A stretch of DNA of 64,000 nt. It comes from Pirellulaceae bacterium (GTDB taxonomy: Bacteria > Planctomycetota > Planctomycetia > Pirellulales > Pirellulaceae). Positions 27,311 through 37,261 of the stretch are shown one piece after another. The DNA lies in contig BPJU01000007.1 in assembly GCA_026004775.1 (NCBI GenBank), positions 248,001-312,000 of the forward strand, given 5' to 3'. A program made the position numbers and the translations under genes. A model generated the notes under the pieces. It did no database searches. It was not told the origin of the DNA and was given only the letters and a program-made list of their open reading frames with translations. The first letter of the stretch is position 1. Every line of letters starts with the position of its first letter.

Positions 27311-30300
27311 ATGACGCACCCGTTGCTGGTGGCCATCCGGGTAATCGGCCGGCAAGCATACTTGCGCCTGTGGGCGGCGGCTGCGCTGCGGTGGCTTACG
27401 GTCCTGTGTGTTGCTCTGCTGGGTGCGGGAGTGCTGGATTGGTTTTGGCGGAGTAACTCCCCGGCCGAGCGATGGGCGTTGTCAGGCTTGTGGGCGATTG
27501 TGCCGGTTGTGTATGGGTACCTATCGGCATCGCGGCTGCTGTCGGCTCGGCGCGATCCGGTTTCCGTTGCGCGGTGGTTGGAGCGCATTGATCCTCGCTG
27601 GGGAGATCGGCTCTCGTCGGCAACCGAGTTTTTGTTGTGGCCGGACGCCGAGGAGCGCCACGTGTCGGCGCAACTGCGCCAGCGCTTGATTCAAGAAGTC
27701 GGCCAATCGTTGCCACAGCTCGTGCCGGCTCGTTATCTGGTGTGGCGCCCGTTGCGGCGAGCCGCCCTCGCCTTGGCGGTCGTGCTGGTGGCGGGAGCGG
27801 TGCTTGGGGCGGCAGCTCCCCAGCAGGCTTCGCTGGCCCTGCGCCGCGTGCTGATGCCATGGCGTGCTGAGCCCTGGCCGCGCCGACACGTGCTGGAATT
27901 CGTGGACCTGCCGGCCAAACTGGCCGAGGGCGACGATCTGGAAATCCAGGTGGTCGACCGCCAGGGGCGGCTGCCCGACGCGGTCACCTTGCACTACCGC
28001 TGGCTGGATGAGCCGGCTATCGAAAGTTTCCCCATGACCTTTGCTGGTGGGCGCATGGTTTACCGAATCGCCAACGTTACGCGGTCGCTGGAACTTCGTG
28101 TCACGGGGGGCGATGACCACCAAATGCCCTGGCACACCGTCCAGATCGTGCCGCCTCCGAAGGTCACCGAAAACCGAATCCAGGTCGTACCGCCCTCATC
28201 CAGTGGTTATGCACCGTACCAGCTCAACGGTTCCGGAACCGTGTTGGCCGGCTCGACACTGGCATGGCAAGGTCGCTTCGAACCGCTGCCTGCGCAGGTT
28301 TGGTTGGTAGCCGAGCCGGACGAGCTGTGCCGGTGGCCGGATGGCTCTCAGTCGCCCCATGAGGCCGAATCGCTAGCTGACAACGCCGTTTGGCAACTTC
28401 GTCCGGTCCAAGCGGTCGGAGCAGGGCGGTTGCGATTCGGATGGCGCTTACGCCACGAGGATGGATGGGAGTGGCAGTCGCCAGGCTGGACGCTACAGGT
28501 GCTGGAGGATCGGCCCCCGTCGGTTGCCATCCAGCCGCTGGCGAGGTTGTCGACAGTGACACGGCGGGCACGGTTGCCGGTACGGGGTCGGGCCGAGGAT
28601 GACCTTGGGCTGAGAAGTGTGGCGATTCGGATCACAGCCGGTTCGGTACAAAAATCCTGGGAGGTTTACTCCGCTTCCGAGCCTCCGCCACGCATGGGAG
28701 TGCCGCCTCAGCAACCGGATGCTCGCCCTTGGGAGACGGTGCTGGACTTGGTGGAAATCGGAATCGACCCCTCCGCCGACGTGCTGGCGATCGCGGCTGT
28801 GGCTGAAGATTTTGCCGGCCAGCAGCAATCGAGCGAAACGGTGGTGCTGGAACTGCTGGACGACCAGCAGTATCTGGAGCGATTCTTGCAGCTACAGGCG
28901 CAGTTGATTCCGCTGCTGCAGCAGTTGGTCGAGTGGCAGCAGACGGCGCGCCGCCAGGCCGAGCTTCTTTACGAACAGCACCAGCAAGCCCGCCCCTGGG
29001 ATGCCGCTCAGGTTGATCGCTGGAACTCCGTTGAGCTCCAGCAGCGCCGCATCGCGCGGATGCTGCTGTCGGATCCGGAAAGCCTGCGGGCCCGAGTCGA
29101 ACAACTGCACCAGGAAATGGTGGTCAATCGGGTGGAAGTGCCGGATGTGATCTCGACACTGCGCCGACTGGAAGGCTCGCTGGCGGACCTCCAGCAGTTC
29201 GTACCGGCGGCGGAAGCTGCGGTGGCCGAGGTATCGCGGCAGCTTCCTGAGCCGCCCGAATATCGGCCTAAAGGGGATTCAGCCTTGGCGGAAGCAATGT
29301 ACCGAGCGCTCCAGGAGCAGGGGAAAATCCTTCAGATTCTGGAACAGTTGTTAGCGATGCTTTCCGACTGGGAAGGCTACCGCCAATTTGCGGACAAGGT
29401 GGGGGAACTCCTGGCGGTCCAACGGCAGTTGATTGAGCAGACGCTTGTCTGGCAGCAGCGGCTGTTGGGGCGCAACACAGCAGAACTGTCGGCGGCTGAA
29501 CAGGCGGAGCTGGCGCGGCTTGCCGAACAGCAAGACGACTTGCGGCGGCGGTTCGAACAACTTCAGCAGGCGATGAGTGCCGCGGTCGAACCTTTGTCGC
29601 GTAATAACCCGCAAGCCGGTCAAGGGGTAGAGCGGGCTGTCGAAGAGGCTCGCCGATCCGGGATAGCCTCCTGGATGCGATCGGCGACCGGTGACATCCA
29701 GCAGAACCGAGTGGGGCGGGCCGCCACGGCCGAGCAGCAAGCCGCGCGGGGCTTGCAAAAGATGGCCGAAGCGCTTGTCGATCAGCCAACCGAGGCGTTG
29801 GCCGATCGACTCCAGCAAGCCGCTGGGGACGTGCGGCATTTGCGGACTCGGCAGGGCGAGCTGGATCGGTTGCGGCAGGCGGCTGCCCAAAGGGGTGACG
29901 GTGCCCAAGCGCAGCGGCTTTCCGAAGCACAACAGCAGTTGGCCCAACAAGCCCGCGACCTGGCCAATCAGCTGCAAGCGTTGCATCCTGGCGCCGCCGA
30001 GGCCGTCGAGGATGCGGCAGAATCGATGGACCAATTGAGGCACGCGTTGCAGGAGCAGCGTTGGCCTGAGGCGGATCGAGCATCCGATAAGGTGCATCGA
30101 TCACTGGAAGAAGCCGCAGGCCAACTGGAATCTGCCGGAGATGCTACCCGCAAGGAGGCGTTGGCCAAGCAGTGGGGGGAATTGCAACAGAAGCTGGATG
30201 ACTGGCAGCAACGCGAATCGCTGTTGGCCCGGCGGACGACGGAGCTTGATCAAAAGTATCAGCAACAGACGGTCTGGAGCGCTGAGCAGCGCGCATTGCT

Positions 30301-30814
30301 GGATGCTATGTCAGAAGAGCAGTATCAGTTGGCAGTACAACTGCGGCAGTCGGCCGGCCAGTGGCGGGACTTGGTGATAGTCGGCTTCGAGTTACAGACG
30401 ATTGCTGAATTGATGGAGTCGGCATCGGCCGGCCTGGGGCGCTACGAGGCTGGCGCATCCACACAACGTGACCAGCGATGGGCGCTGGAACGGCTTGAGC
30501 GACTGGAGCGTCTATTGAAACAGACACCGCCTTCGGCGAAGTCCGCGCCGGCAGCGACTTCTCAACCTCAAGACGCACAGCAGTTGTCGGGCAATGTGCC
30601 GGCGATCTCAGTCCAGGAGTTGATGTTGCTCGAAGAAATCCAGGCGGAACTCCAGCAGCGCACAGCCCGTTTGGAAGAAGAACGGCTGAATGCTTCCAGG
30701 CAGCCGCCGGCCGAATGGCACGAAGCTGCACGCCGGCTGGCCCAAGAGCAGGCGGCATTGGCTCGGCTGCTGGAACAGTTGACGCAAGCTGGATCCGAGG
30801 AGCAGATGCCGTGA
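27311..30814 (+). CDS. Giant membrane-anchored coiled-coil protein
   Basis: This encodes 1167 aa from the ATG at 27311. Two transmembrane helices lie in the first 70 residues and another near residues 150-170 (AALALAVVLVAGAVLGAAA). Beta-rich Ig-like stretches span about 195-500, and a very long Gln-, Glu- and Arg-rich coiled coil spans about 510-1160. The layout recalls DUF4175-type proteins that accompany MoxR/VWA clusters, but I cannot confirm the family. Its stop overlaps the GTG of the next gene (GTGA), so the two are translationally coupled. Confidence 0.75.
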   Translation: MTHPLLVAIRVIGRQAYLRLWAAAALRWLTVLCVALLGAGVLDWFWRSNSPAERWALSGLWAIVPVVYGYLSASRLLSARRDPVSVARWLERIDPRWGDRLSSATEFLLWPDAEERHVSAQLRQRLIQEVGQSLPQLVPARYLVWRPLRRAALALAVVLVAGAVLGAAAPQQASLALRRVLMPWRAEPWPRRHVLEFVDLPAKLAEGDDLEIQVVDRQGRLPDAVTLHYRWLDEPAIESFPMTFAGGRMVYRIANVTRSLELRVTGGDDHQMPWHTVQIVPPPKVTENRIQVVPPSSSGYAPYQLNGSGTVLAGSTLAWQGRFEPLPAQVWLVAEPDELCRWPDGSQSPHEAESLADNAVWQLRPVQAVGAGRLRFGWRLRHEDGWEWQSPGWTLQVLEDRPPSVAIQPLARLSTVTRRARLPVRGRAEDDLGLRSVAIRITAGSVQKSWEVYSASEPPPRMGVPPQQPDARPWETVLDLVEIGIDPSADVLAIAAVAEDFAGQQQSSETVVLELLDDQQYLERFLQLQAQLIPLLQQLVEWQQTARRQAELLYEQHQQARPWDAAQVDRWNSVELQQRRIARMLLSDPESLRARVEQLHQEMVVNRVEVPDVISTLRRLEGSLADLQQFVPAAEAAVAEVSRQLPEPPEYRPKGDSALAEAMYRALQEQGKILQILEQLLAMLSDWEGYRQFADKVGELLAVQRQLIEQTLVWQQRLLGRNTAELSAAEQAELARLAEQQDDLRRRFEQLQQAMSAAVEPLSRNNPQAGQGVERAVEEARRSGIASWMRSATGDIQQNRVGRAATAEQQAARGLQKMAEALVDQPTEALADRLQQAAGDVRHLRTRQGELDRLRQAAAQRGDGAQAQRLSEAQQQLAQQARDLANQLQALHPGAAEAVEDAAESMDQLRHALQEQRWPEADRASDKVHRSLEEAAGQLESAGDATRKEALAKQWGELQQKLDDWQQRESLLARRTTELDQKYQQQTVWSAEQRALLDAMSEEQYQLAVQLRQSAGQWRDLVIVGFELQTIAELMESASAGLGRYEAGASTQRDQRWALERLERLERLLKQTPPSAKSAPAATSQPQDAQQLSGNVPAISVQELMLLEEIQAELQQRTARLEEERLNASRQPPAEWHEAARRLAQEQAALARLLEQLTQAGSEEQMP

Positions 30815-31455
30815 AATACCTGTGGCGAGTAACCCTGTGGCTGGGCGTGGTTGGTTCGGCCCTGGTGGCCGTGGCGCAGCAGCCGAGCGACCAGCAACCC
30901 AAGCCGCCCTCCGAGTTGGACCGCGAGCTGTTGCGGGAGCTGGAAAAACCGGCACAAACGCCAGCGGCTGGTCCAGCGGCAGGTGGCGAAGATCTGGGCC
31001 AGGAAAACCCGATTGCTTGGTTGCGTGCCCGGATGGCTCAGGTTGCCGGGCGATTGGAGGCCGGCGATACATCGTCCCAAACCCAGCGGTTGCAACAGGA
31101 GATCCGGGACCGTTTGCGGCAGTTGATTGAGCAGTCGCCGCTGCTGCCGCAAAACTCCCGTTCGCCGTCCGAAGCTACCACCGCAAGCCAACAGACGCAG
31201 GCCGGCCAAACGGCTCAGACCGAAAGCCGGACGGGCGAGGGCCGGCAAACGGGACAGGGGAGCCCGTCGCCGGCCGGCGCGACCGATCGTCGAGGCGCGT
31301 TGTCCGCCGTGTGGGGGCATCTGCCGCCGCGCATCCGGCAGCAATTGGAGAGCCGCGGCAGTGACGTTTTTCTGCCCAAATACCAGAACCTGATCGAGGC
31401 TTATTACCGTCGCTTGGCCGAGTGGAATGATTGGCAGTCCGGGCGGTCGCCGTGA
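30811..31455 (+). CDS. Small exported protein with disordered Gln/Ser-rich centre
   Basis: The GTG at 30811 overlaps the previous stop codon and lies behind CGAGGAG; 214 aa. A signal peptide (WRVTLWLGVVGSALVAVAQQ) is followed by a helical segment, a low-complexity Ser/Thr/Gln/Gly stretch (about residues 115-165) and a conserved-looking C-terminus (HLPPRIRQQLESRGSDVFLP, then YYRRLAEWND). No family is recognised. The coupled position suggests it works with the giant coiled-coil protein. Confidence 0.7.
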   Translation: MKYLWRVTLWLGVVGSALVAVAQQPSDQQPKPPSELDRELLRELEKPAQTPAAGPAAGGEDLGQENPIAWLRARMAQVAGRLEAGDTSSQTQRLQQEIRDRLRQLIEQSPLLPQNSRSPSEATTASQQTQAGQTAQTESRTGEGRQTGQGSPSPAGATDRRGALSAVWGHLPPRIRQQLESRGSDVFLPKYQNLIEAYYRRLAEWNDWQSGRSP

Positions 31456-31458
31456 GCA

Positions 31459-32556
31459 TTGCATGAAGAAAGGAAGGCGGTGAGAACGGGTAGCGGTCCG
31501 TGCGACGTTCCTGCTTCTTTGCGACGGATCAGTCGGCGCCGGTGGCTGCGCGCATCGGTTGCATCTGTCATGTTGGGCTCCAGTCGATATGGTGTGGCGC
31601 AGTCGCTGCCGCCGCGGCAGCTTATGACACCTGACGTCCAGCGGGCGATCGATCGAGGTCTCGCCTATCTGGCTTCTCGTCAAAACCCGGATGGCTCGTT
31701 TGGTCGAGGTGGTTATGGCTGGAACGTGGCCGTAGTGGCGCTGGCCGGAATGGCTTTCGCTTCGTGTGGGCATCTGCCGGGACGCGGCAAATACGCCACG
31801 CAGGTCGAGCGTTGCCTGGCCTATCTGCTGAACAATACGGAGCCAAGTGGGTTTATCAATGCGCAGGCCTTCAGTGGTCCCGGACCGATGTACGGGCACG
31901 GATTTGCCACGCTCTTTCTGGCCGAAATCTATGGGATGACTGACGATGCCCGCGTACGGGATCGCCTGGTACGGGCAGTGGCCCTGATTATCGCCACTCA
32001 AAATGATGAAGGCGGTTGGCGGTACTTCCCCCAAAAAGCCGACGCGGACCTGTCGGTTACCATCTGCCAGATTATGGCTCTGCGGGCCGCCAAGAATGCC
32101 GGGATTTTCGTCCCCAATGAGGTCGTCAACCGATGCATCGACTACGTGAAACGTTGCCAGAATCCCGACGGCGGATTCATGTACCAATTATCGCAGCCCG
32201 GAAGTAGCGAGTTTCCCAGAAGCGCGGCTGGGATCGTGGCGCTTTACAGTGCCGGCATCTACGAGGGGCCGGAAATCGAGAAAGGTTTGAAATACCTGCG
32301 CGAAAACATGTCTCAACGAGTCACTTTTGCGGGCAGTTCCTATTATTTCTATGGGCAATATTATGCGGCCCAAGCCATGTATCAGGCCGGCGGTGATTAT
32401 TGGCGTGAATATTATACCATGATACGCGACCACCTGCTGAGACTTCAGCGAGCCGGTGGAGATTGGGCAGACCCGATTTGCAACGAATATGGTACCGCTA
32501 TGGCGTGCATTATATTGCAAATGCCCAATAGTTATTTGCCCATCTTTCAAAGATGA
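31459..32556 (+). CDS. Tat-exported prenyltransferase/squalene-oxidase-repeat protein
   Basis: The frame opens with TTG 31459 (365 aa); a GTG at 31480 is possible. The N-terminus carries a twin-arginine-like motif (ISRRRWLRAS) and a hydrophobic stretch ending at GVAQS, so export by the Tat pathway is likely; tatC lies at 37.3 kb. The mature part is built of alpha/alpha-toroid repeats with QNPDGSFG, QNDEGGWRY and QNPDGGFMY, the hallmark of prenyltransferase and squalene-cyclase repeats. No catalytic DXDD is seen, so an enzyme role is not supported. Confidence 0.8.
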   Translation: MHEERKAVRTGSGPCDVPASLRRISRRRWLRASVASVMLGSSRYGVAQSLPPRQLMTPDVQRAIDRGLAYLASRQNPDGSFGRGGYGWNVAVVALAGMAFASCGHLPGRGKYATQVERCLAYLLNNTEPSGFINAQAFSGPGPMYGHGFATLFLAEIYGMTDDARVRDRLVRAVALIIATQNDEGGWRYFPQKADADLSVTICQIMALRAAKNAGIFVPNEVVNRCIDYVKRCQNPDGGFMYQLSQPGSSEFPRSAAGIVALYSAGIYEGPEIEKGLKYLRENMSQRVTFAGSSYYFYGQYYAAQAMYQAGGDYWREYYTMIRDHLLRLQRAGGDWADPICNEYGTAMACIILQMPNSYLPIFQR

Positions 32557-32741
32557 TAACAGTTGCCCTGTATGGCAAGGTAAAGTATTAAGATTTTCAT
32601 GGTGTAAGGAAAAAGTTGCAAAAGAGTCAAAGGCGCGCTGATATTCGGACGACAAAGTGTGCCTTATGTGTTAGTCGAGTAGTTGTAGATGGTGCAATTT
32701 GGGAAAGCAAACTACTTGTTAGCGTCGGGAGAAGGGTGGCG

Positions 32742-34001
32742 ATGGGGACGCTGACGCTCGGCACGCCATGGAACCGAGTGGGTGAGGCATGGGGGAGGTG
32801 GACAAGTTGGCTGGCTGTTGCAGGGCTCTGGGCGGCAGTTCCTGGTTCTGCGCAGGAGGTGTGGTTGGTTTCCGGCCAAAACCCGACGGCTGCGCGGGTA
32901 TTGAAGATAAGCGAGTCGGGAGTGGTTTTCGAAGGGGTAGGGCACGTCGGCTGGGAGGAGTTCGTGGCTTGGGGAGCAGCTGCCGAATACACCTCGGGTG
33001 TGGCTACCGTACTTGGCGACGGCTCGATGATCGTAAGTAATCCCGGGCGTATCCGGGCCGACGCATGGACTATTGATCCTGTGGAGACGCCGTGGCGAAG
33101 TCGGTCGGCCTGGAGCCATGTTAGCTGTGCGCGGTCGAGCCTGGCCGGAGTCGTAGTCCGGCCGTCGGCAATCGTCATGCAGCAGGATCGCCTGTTGGTA
33201 GAACTCATCGACGGCGTGTCGGAGCGTGACCGACTGTTTCTTGCGAACGGCGACATCGTGGAAGGCGAGTGGATCGATTGGGCAAGCGACTCTCGCCAGT
33301 CGTTGTTGAAAATGCAGACGGCGGCAGGCCTGATGGCGGTTCCCGAAGAACAAGCCGTGGCCGTGATGACCGTCCATTCGGTAATCGAAAATGCGTCGCC
33401 CCTGTTCGTGATGGGGTTGCGCGATGGCAGTCTGGTGCGGGTTTACCGGGTGTCAGCTCATGCCGATGGATATACATTGACTCTGAACGGCGGAGTAGCT
33501 GGATTGCGCTCTGACAGGATTGACCAGGTGTGCTATCTGCGCTCGTGCCGCGCTCCGGTAAAATATCTTTCCGAACTGTCTCCCACCGGTTACCGGCACG
33601 TCCCCTTTTTTTCACTGAGTTGGTCTTATCAGGTGAATCGCAGTGTACTAGGAGGGCGTATCCGGTCACGGGCTGGTTGGTACGACCTTGGCGTGGGATT
33701 GCATGCAACGTGCCGCATTGCATATGCGATTCCCCGAAACGCCCAGCGCTTTGAATGCGGTGTAGCGATTGACCCGTCGGTTGGATCGTTGGGATCGGCC
33801 ATGGTGCGATTCTACGTACAGCGCGGCGGTGCATTCCAATTGGAAAAACAAACCACCGTGCTGGCGGCCGAAAAGCCGCCTGAATTCCTGGCGGTGGACG
33901 TACATGGAGCGGAACAATTGGCAATTATTGTCGACTCGGCAGACGGCTGGGACGTAGGCGACCGGGTAAATTTGATTCTTCCGCGGTTTGTGTTCGAGTG
34001 A
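32742..34001 (+). CDS. Exported NPCBM-domain protein
   Basis: This encodes 419 aa from the ATG at 32742. The frame is open further upstream, but this start gives a signal peptide (WTSWLAVAGLWAAVPGSAQE). The C-terminal 140 residues match the NPCBM (novel putative carbohydrate-binding) fold: HVPFFSLSWSYQVNRSV, then YDLGVGLHATCRIAYAIP and VDSADGWDVGDRVNL. The central region is beta-rich and of unknown type. Such proteins are abundant in planctomycetes and are presumed to bind sugars. Confidence 0.78.
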   Translation: MGTLTLGTPWNRVGEAWGRWTSWLAVAGLWAAVPGSAQEVWLVSGQNPTAARVLKISESGVVFEGVGHVGWEEFVAWGAAAEYTSGVATVLGDGSMIVSNPGRIRADAWTIDPVETPWRSRSAWSHVSCARSSLAGVVVRPSAIVMQQDRLLVELIDGVSERDRLFLANGDIVEGEWIDWASDSRQSLLKMQTAAGLMAVPEEQAVAVMTVHSVIENASPLFVMGLRDGSLVRVYRVSAHADGYTLTLNGGVAGLRSDRIDQVCYLRSCRAPVKYLSELSPTGYRHVPFFSLSWSYQVNRSVLGGRIRSRAGWYDLGVGLHATCRIAYAIPRNAQRFECGVAIDPSVGSLGSAMVRFYVQRGGAFQLEKQTTVLAAEKPPEFLAVDVHGAEQLAIIVDSADGWDVGDRVNLILPRFVFE

Positions 34002-34113
34002 TTCTCGGGTGGACGACTTGGTTGCCGATTTGAATCCGCGAAGGGGCGGTAAAACAAGCACTTAAAATTGCGATCGTCAATAACGAAAGACACTGTAGAA
34101 CAGGGTGGCCTTG

Positions 34114-35529
34114 TCACGGGCGTCGAGTGAAATAAAGTTTTAGTCCATTTTGGTGTAACGTGAGCCCTTTGACATTTCCACACTCATCGCAATCGAACGT
34201 AATGCGCGCGTCTACCATCTTGTAGAAGAATTCGCGGTCGCTAGCCGGGTAGATGCGCAGTGCTGGTTGGTTACCTAGGCGAGCCCGCAGGGAACGTTGG
34301 TCTCGGGAAATGACCAGGCGAGACAGCAACAACTGATATTGCCCCACATACGAATCGAGCACGGCCGGCGGCACATGATAGACGGGACGCCGAGGCACGG
34401 GGCGGGGTGGACGGCCGCGCAGGCAATCTTTTAAGGCAAGCCCCACTGCGTCAACGTACGGCGAGGCGGCATTAGCCAGCACGACGACGGCTCGATGCTC
34501 GTCAGGTTCCAGCCACAGGAACGAAGCATAACCGCCGGTCATTCCGTTGTGCCAGATTCCTTCCGAAATATGCCAGCCCAGGCCGACCTTCCCGTTGGGA
34601 AATGGCACGCGAGGCTGGTGGGTTAACGTGACAGCGCCGTCGAGCGGCGTGGGCTGCGAGCGTAGATTGGCTTCCGCATATCGAAGCATATCGCGGATCG
34701 TGGAGCGAACACCACCCGTCCCTACCATGGCGTCCATTTCCCATCCGGGGACCGGATCCAGGTCGGCATTGTGCCCGGGAGCCAGACGCGATTGCTGCTC
34801 GGCCGTCAATGTCACTCGCGTGTCGTGCATGGCGAGAGGCTCAGTGATACGTTCGATGAGCAACTGCTCGTAACTTTTCCCTGTATGTTTTGCCAGCAAG
34901 TGTCCGAGCAGCCCGAAACCGAAATTGCTGTAGTGGTATTCAGGGGCCTGAGTTCGACCCAGGCTGTATAGACCGCGGCGCAGGTTACTGAGCCGGGCAT
35001 GGTCTGCTACTGCTTTTTCCAGCATTTCAACTGTGTACCCCTTGTATGGATTGAGGGGATCTTTTATTAAAAGATTTCCCGGCAACCGGGGAAGGCCCGA
35101 AGTGTGAGTTGCGAGATCTACCCATCTTACGGGATGATCCGCGCACATGGGAACGGGCTCGCCTTCGGGCAGGTACTGGATAATATCTTCTTCCAACCGC
35201 AGCTCTTGCCGTACGACCAGATCAGCTAACAGTAGAGCGGTAAAGGTTTTCGTTATAGAACCAATTTCGTAGATGGTATCGTCATTGGGTATCGTCGTGC
35301 TCGTTCGTGACAATTTGCCGAAGTGCAATGAGAGTTTTCGGTCGTTGTCTATGAGGCCGATACTTATCGCCATGATTTCTTCTTCGATAAGCGGCTCTAC
35401 GACTTGGCGTGCGGCCGTCAACCAAGGTTCCTGTTCCTTGGCCGGGCCTGGGGGCGCCGCTTCGGCTCCGACGCCGGTACACAAAGTGGCGATCACCATC
35501 CAGGTTGTGGACATGTACGCGCTCAACAT
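34114..35529 (-). CDS. Secreted serine hydrolase, beta-lactamase class C / PBP4* family
   Basis: The start at 35529 gives 471 aa with a signal peptide (STTWMVIATLCTGVGAEA); an upstream in-frame ATG at 35625 would add 32 residues and hide the signal. The catalytic motifs are present: SITK (Ser91, Lys94), YSN (Tyr199-Asn201) and HNGMTGGY in place of the KTG triad. A C-terminal lipocalin-like or DUF3471-like domain is likely after residue 370. Substrates could be peptidoglycan-type peptides or esters and cannot be told from sequence. It is convergent with the NPCBM gene. Confidence 0.85.
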   Translation of the reverse strand: MLSAYMSTTWMVIATLCTGVGAEAAPPGPAKEQEPWLTAARQVVEPLIEEEIMAISIGLIDNDRKLSLHFGKLSRTSTTIPNDDTIYEIGSITKTFTALLLADLVVRQELRLEEDIIQYLPEGEPVPMCADHPVRWVDLATHTSGLPRLPGNLLIKDPLNPYKGYTVEMLEKAVADHARLSNLRRGLYSLGRTQAPEYHYSNFGFGLLGHLLAKHTGKSYEQLLIERITEPLAMHDTRVTLTAEQQSRLAPGHNADLDPVPGWEMDAMVGTGGVRSTIRDMLRYAEANLRSQPTPLDGAVTLTHQPRVPFPNGKVGLGWHISEGIWHNGMTGGYASFLWLEPDEHRAVVVLANAASPYVDAVGLALKDCLRGRPPRPVPRRPVYHVPPAVLDSYVGQYQLLLSRLVISRDQRSLRARLGNQPALRIYPASDREFFYKMVDARITFDCDECGNVKGLTLHQNGLKLYFTRRP

Positions 35530-35751
35530 CCCATTCCGGCCTGTGGTATTGATTGTGCGGAGATGCAATTCGTGACCTGTCATATGATAGTCGGGATGGC
35601 GATGATGGGGAAAGAACTTTTCCATGCTCGGATGTGTTGTGCTGAACAGGAACCTGGCCGCTCGTACCGGCCGCCCGTTTCTTGTACGACAGTAACGACG
35701 CCGGATTTTTGGGCCGATTCATTCGTCCGTTACTGGGGGCCGGAGCTTCGA

Positions 35752-36723
35752 CTATGGCAGATACATATCCAAGACCGTGGCAGGTTGGCGTGCCGTGAGC
35801 GTCAAACGGCAGGCGGCCGGCACAAGGACAGTCTGCCCGAGCGATAGGGGTGACGCTACGTACGGGTGGTCCACTTCCAATTCTCCAGCAATAACACTCA
35901 GAATATGGAACCGGTCATCACCTCCCCAGGTGACCTGTGGCACGGTTTCGGGATGCAGTTGCCATTGTTCGAGTACAAAGTAGGGGCAGGATACAAGCGT
36001 TTGGCGGGTTGCCGGCTGGGGGCGAACGGGTTCGACGGGACCGCGCGAGAAGTCAATTACCGCCAGAGCCTGGTCGATATGCAATGGCCTCGGTTGGCCA
36101 TCCGGTCCGACTCGATCCCAGTCATACAAGCGGAAGGTGGTGTCGCTGGACTGTTGGATTTCGGCCACCAAAAGGCCGGCGCCCAGGGCGTGCACCGTCC
36201 CGGCGGGAATGAATACGCAGTCTCCTTTTTGCGGCTGGAAGCTGTGAAGCCATTCCAGCAGCCGTCCTTCGGCCAGTGCTTGGCGCAGCAATGGCTCGGT
36301 GCAGCCCGGTCGGAGGCCCGCGTAAATGCGGCTACCCGGTGCTGCATCCAGAATCACCCATGCCTCCGTCTTCCCTCGGTCCGGCGGGTCCAAGCGTGCC
36401 GCAGCCTGGTCATCCGGATGCACTTGCACGGAGAGGTTTTGCTGAGCATCCAGGAATTTGAAAAGCAGCGGGAAACGGTCCTGATCGGCGTGTCTGCCCA
36501 ACAGAGCTTGGGGCGACCACGAGCGGATTTCTCCCAGCGTCTTGCCGCGCAATGGTCCGTTGGCCACTACGCTTTGATCCTGCCCGTGATCGACTACTTC
36601 CCAGCTTTCCGCGTAGTGCTCGCCCGGACCGAGTTTCTTGCCCAGCACCGTCTCCAGGCGGCGACCACCCCACAGATACTGTTTGAACAACGGCTCGAAA
36701 CGCAATGGATAAAGCGGTTCCAC
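35752..36723 (-). CDS. manA: Mannose-6-phosphate isomerase, class I
   Basis: This encodes 323 aa from the ATG at 36723. Family motifs are FKFLDAQQNLSVQVHPDD (zinc-binding region), GKTEAWVILDA and CVFIPAGTVHALGAG. It interconverts fructose-6-phosphate and mannose-6-phosphate. The length is typical for the short bacterial class I enzymes. It runs in the same direction as the serine hydrolase, 126 bp away, with no clear operon link. Confidence 0.93.
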   Translation of the reverse strand: MEPLYPLRFEPLFKQYLWGGRRLETVLGKKLGPGEHYAESWEVVDHGQDQSVVANGPLRGKTLGEIRSWSPQALLGRHADQDRFPLLFKFLDAQQNLSVQVHPDDQAAARLDPPDRGKTEAWVILDAAPGSRIYAGLRPGCTEPLLRQALAEGRLLEWLHSFQPQKGDCVFIPAGTVHALGAGLLVAEIQQSSDTTFRLYDWDRVGPDGQPRPLHIDQALAVIDFSRGPVEPVRPQPATRQTLVSCPYFVLEQWQLHPETVPQVTWGGDDRFHILSVIAGELEVDHPYVASPLSLGQTVLVPAACRLTLTARQPATVLDMYLP

Positions 36724-37261
36724 CCAGGCTACCTCCGTTCGGTTGCAGCGAGTTCCACTCGGCGTTGCCGGTTTCCAGGCCGGCGCCGGCCACGTGTAGT
36801 TTTCTGCTGCAAGTTCATGCAGGCGATCCCAATTGCCGGCGGACCTGGGATCTTCCCGATACGCGGGCAGAATGGTTTAGGAATGCCAGCCTATAAGCTA
36901 CCGCGCTCGATTCAATGTTGCCACCAGTAGACAGAGTACTCCAGTCGAACTGGTCCCGCGGGGTTGGGTTGGCTCCCGCAGACAGAAGCTGGTGGTAAAC
37001 TGACCCGATTAGCGGAAAATATTAGGGTTATCCAGGGCCGTCCATCGTGTTACGAGAAGCCTTCGCGGGGGAGTGGGCTTGCACGGCCGTTGTGTAGGTG
37101 ATTGACAGCAACTACAATAGCCGGTGGCAGTAGCCGATGGCGACTGCCCCCCACCTGGTGCGGCAGTTTCCTTCCGTACGCTTTTCCACCGAGAAATGCG
37201 CCGACTGTTCGGGCATCCCGGACAGCGGTAGCAGTGAACGTGTCAAGGCGAGGTCTTGGGC
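36724..37261. other. 538-bp divergent intergenic region between manA and tatC
   Basis: This space lies between two divergently transcribed genes, so it should hold promoters for both. I see no convincing -35/-10 pair, RNA gene or repeat. Short overlapping frames here have no signal or homology I recognise. Confidence 0.5.

Noticed and set aside
37105-37125. Sigma-70 promoter upstream of tatC (TTGACA followed by TACAAT)
   Set aside because: The two hexamers are only five bases apart, far from the needed 16-18.
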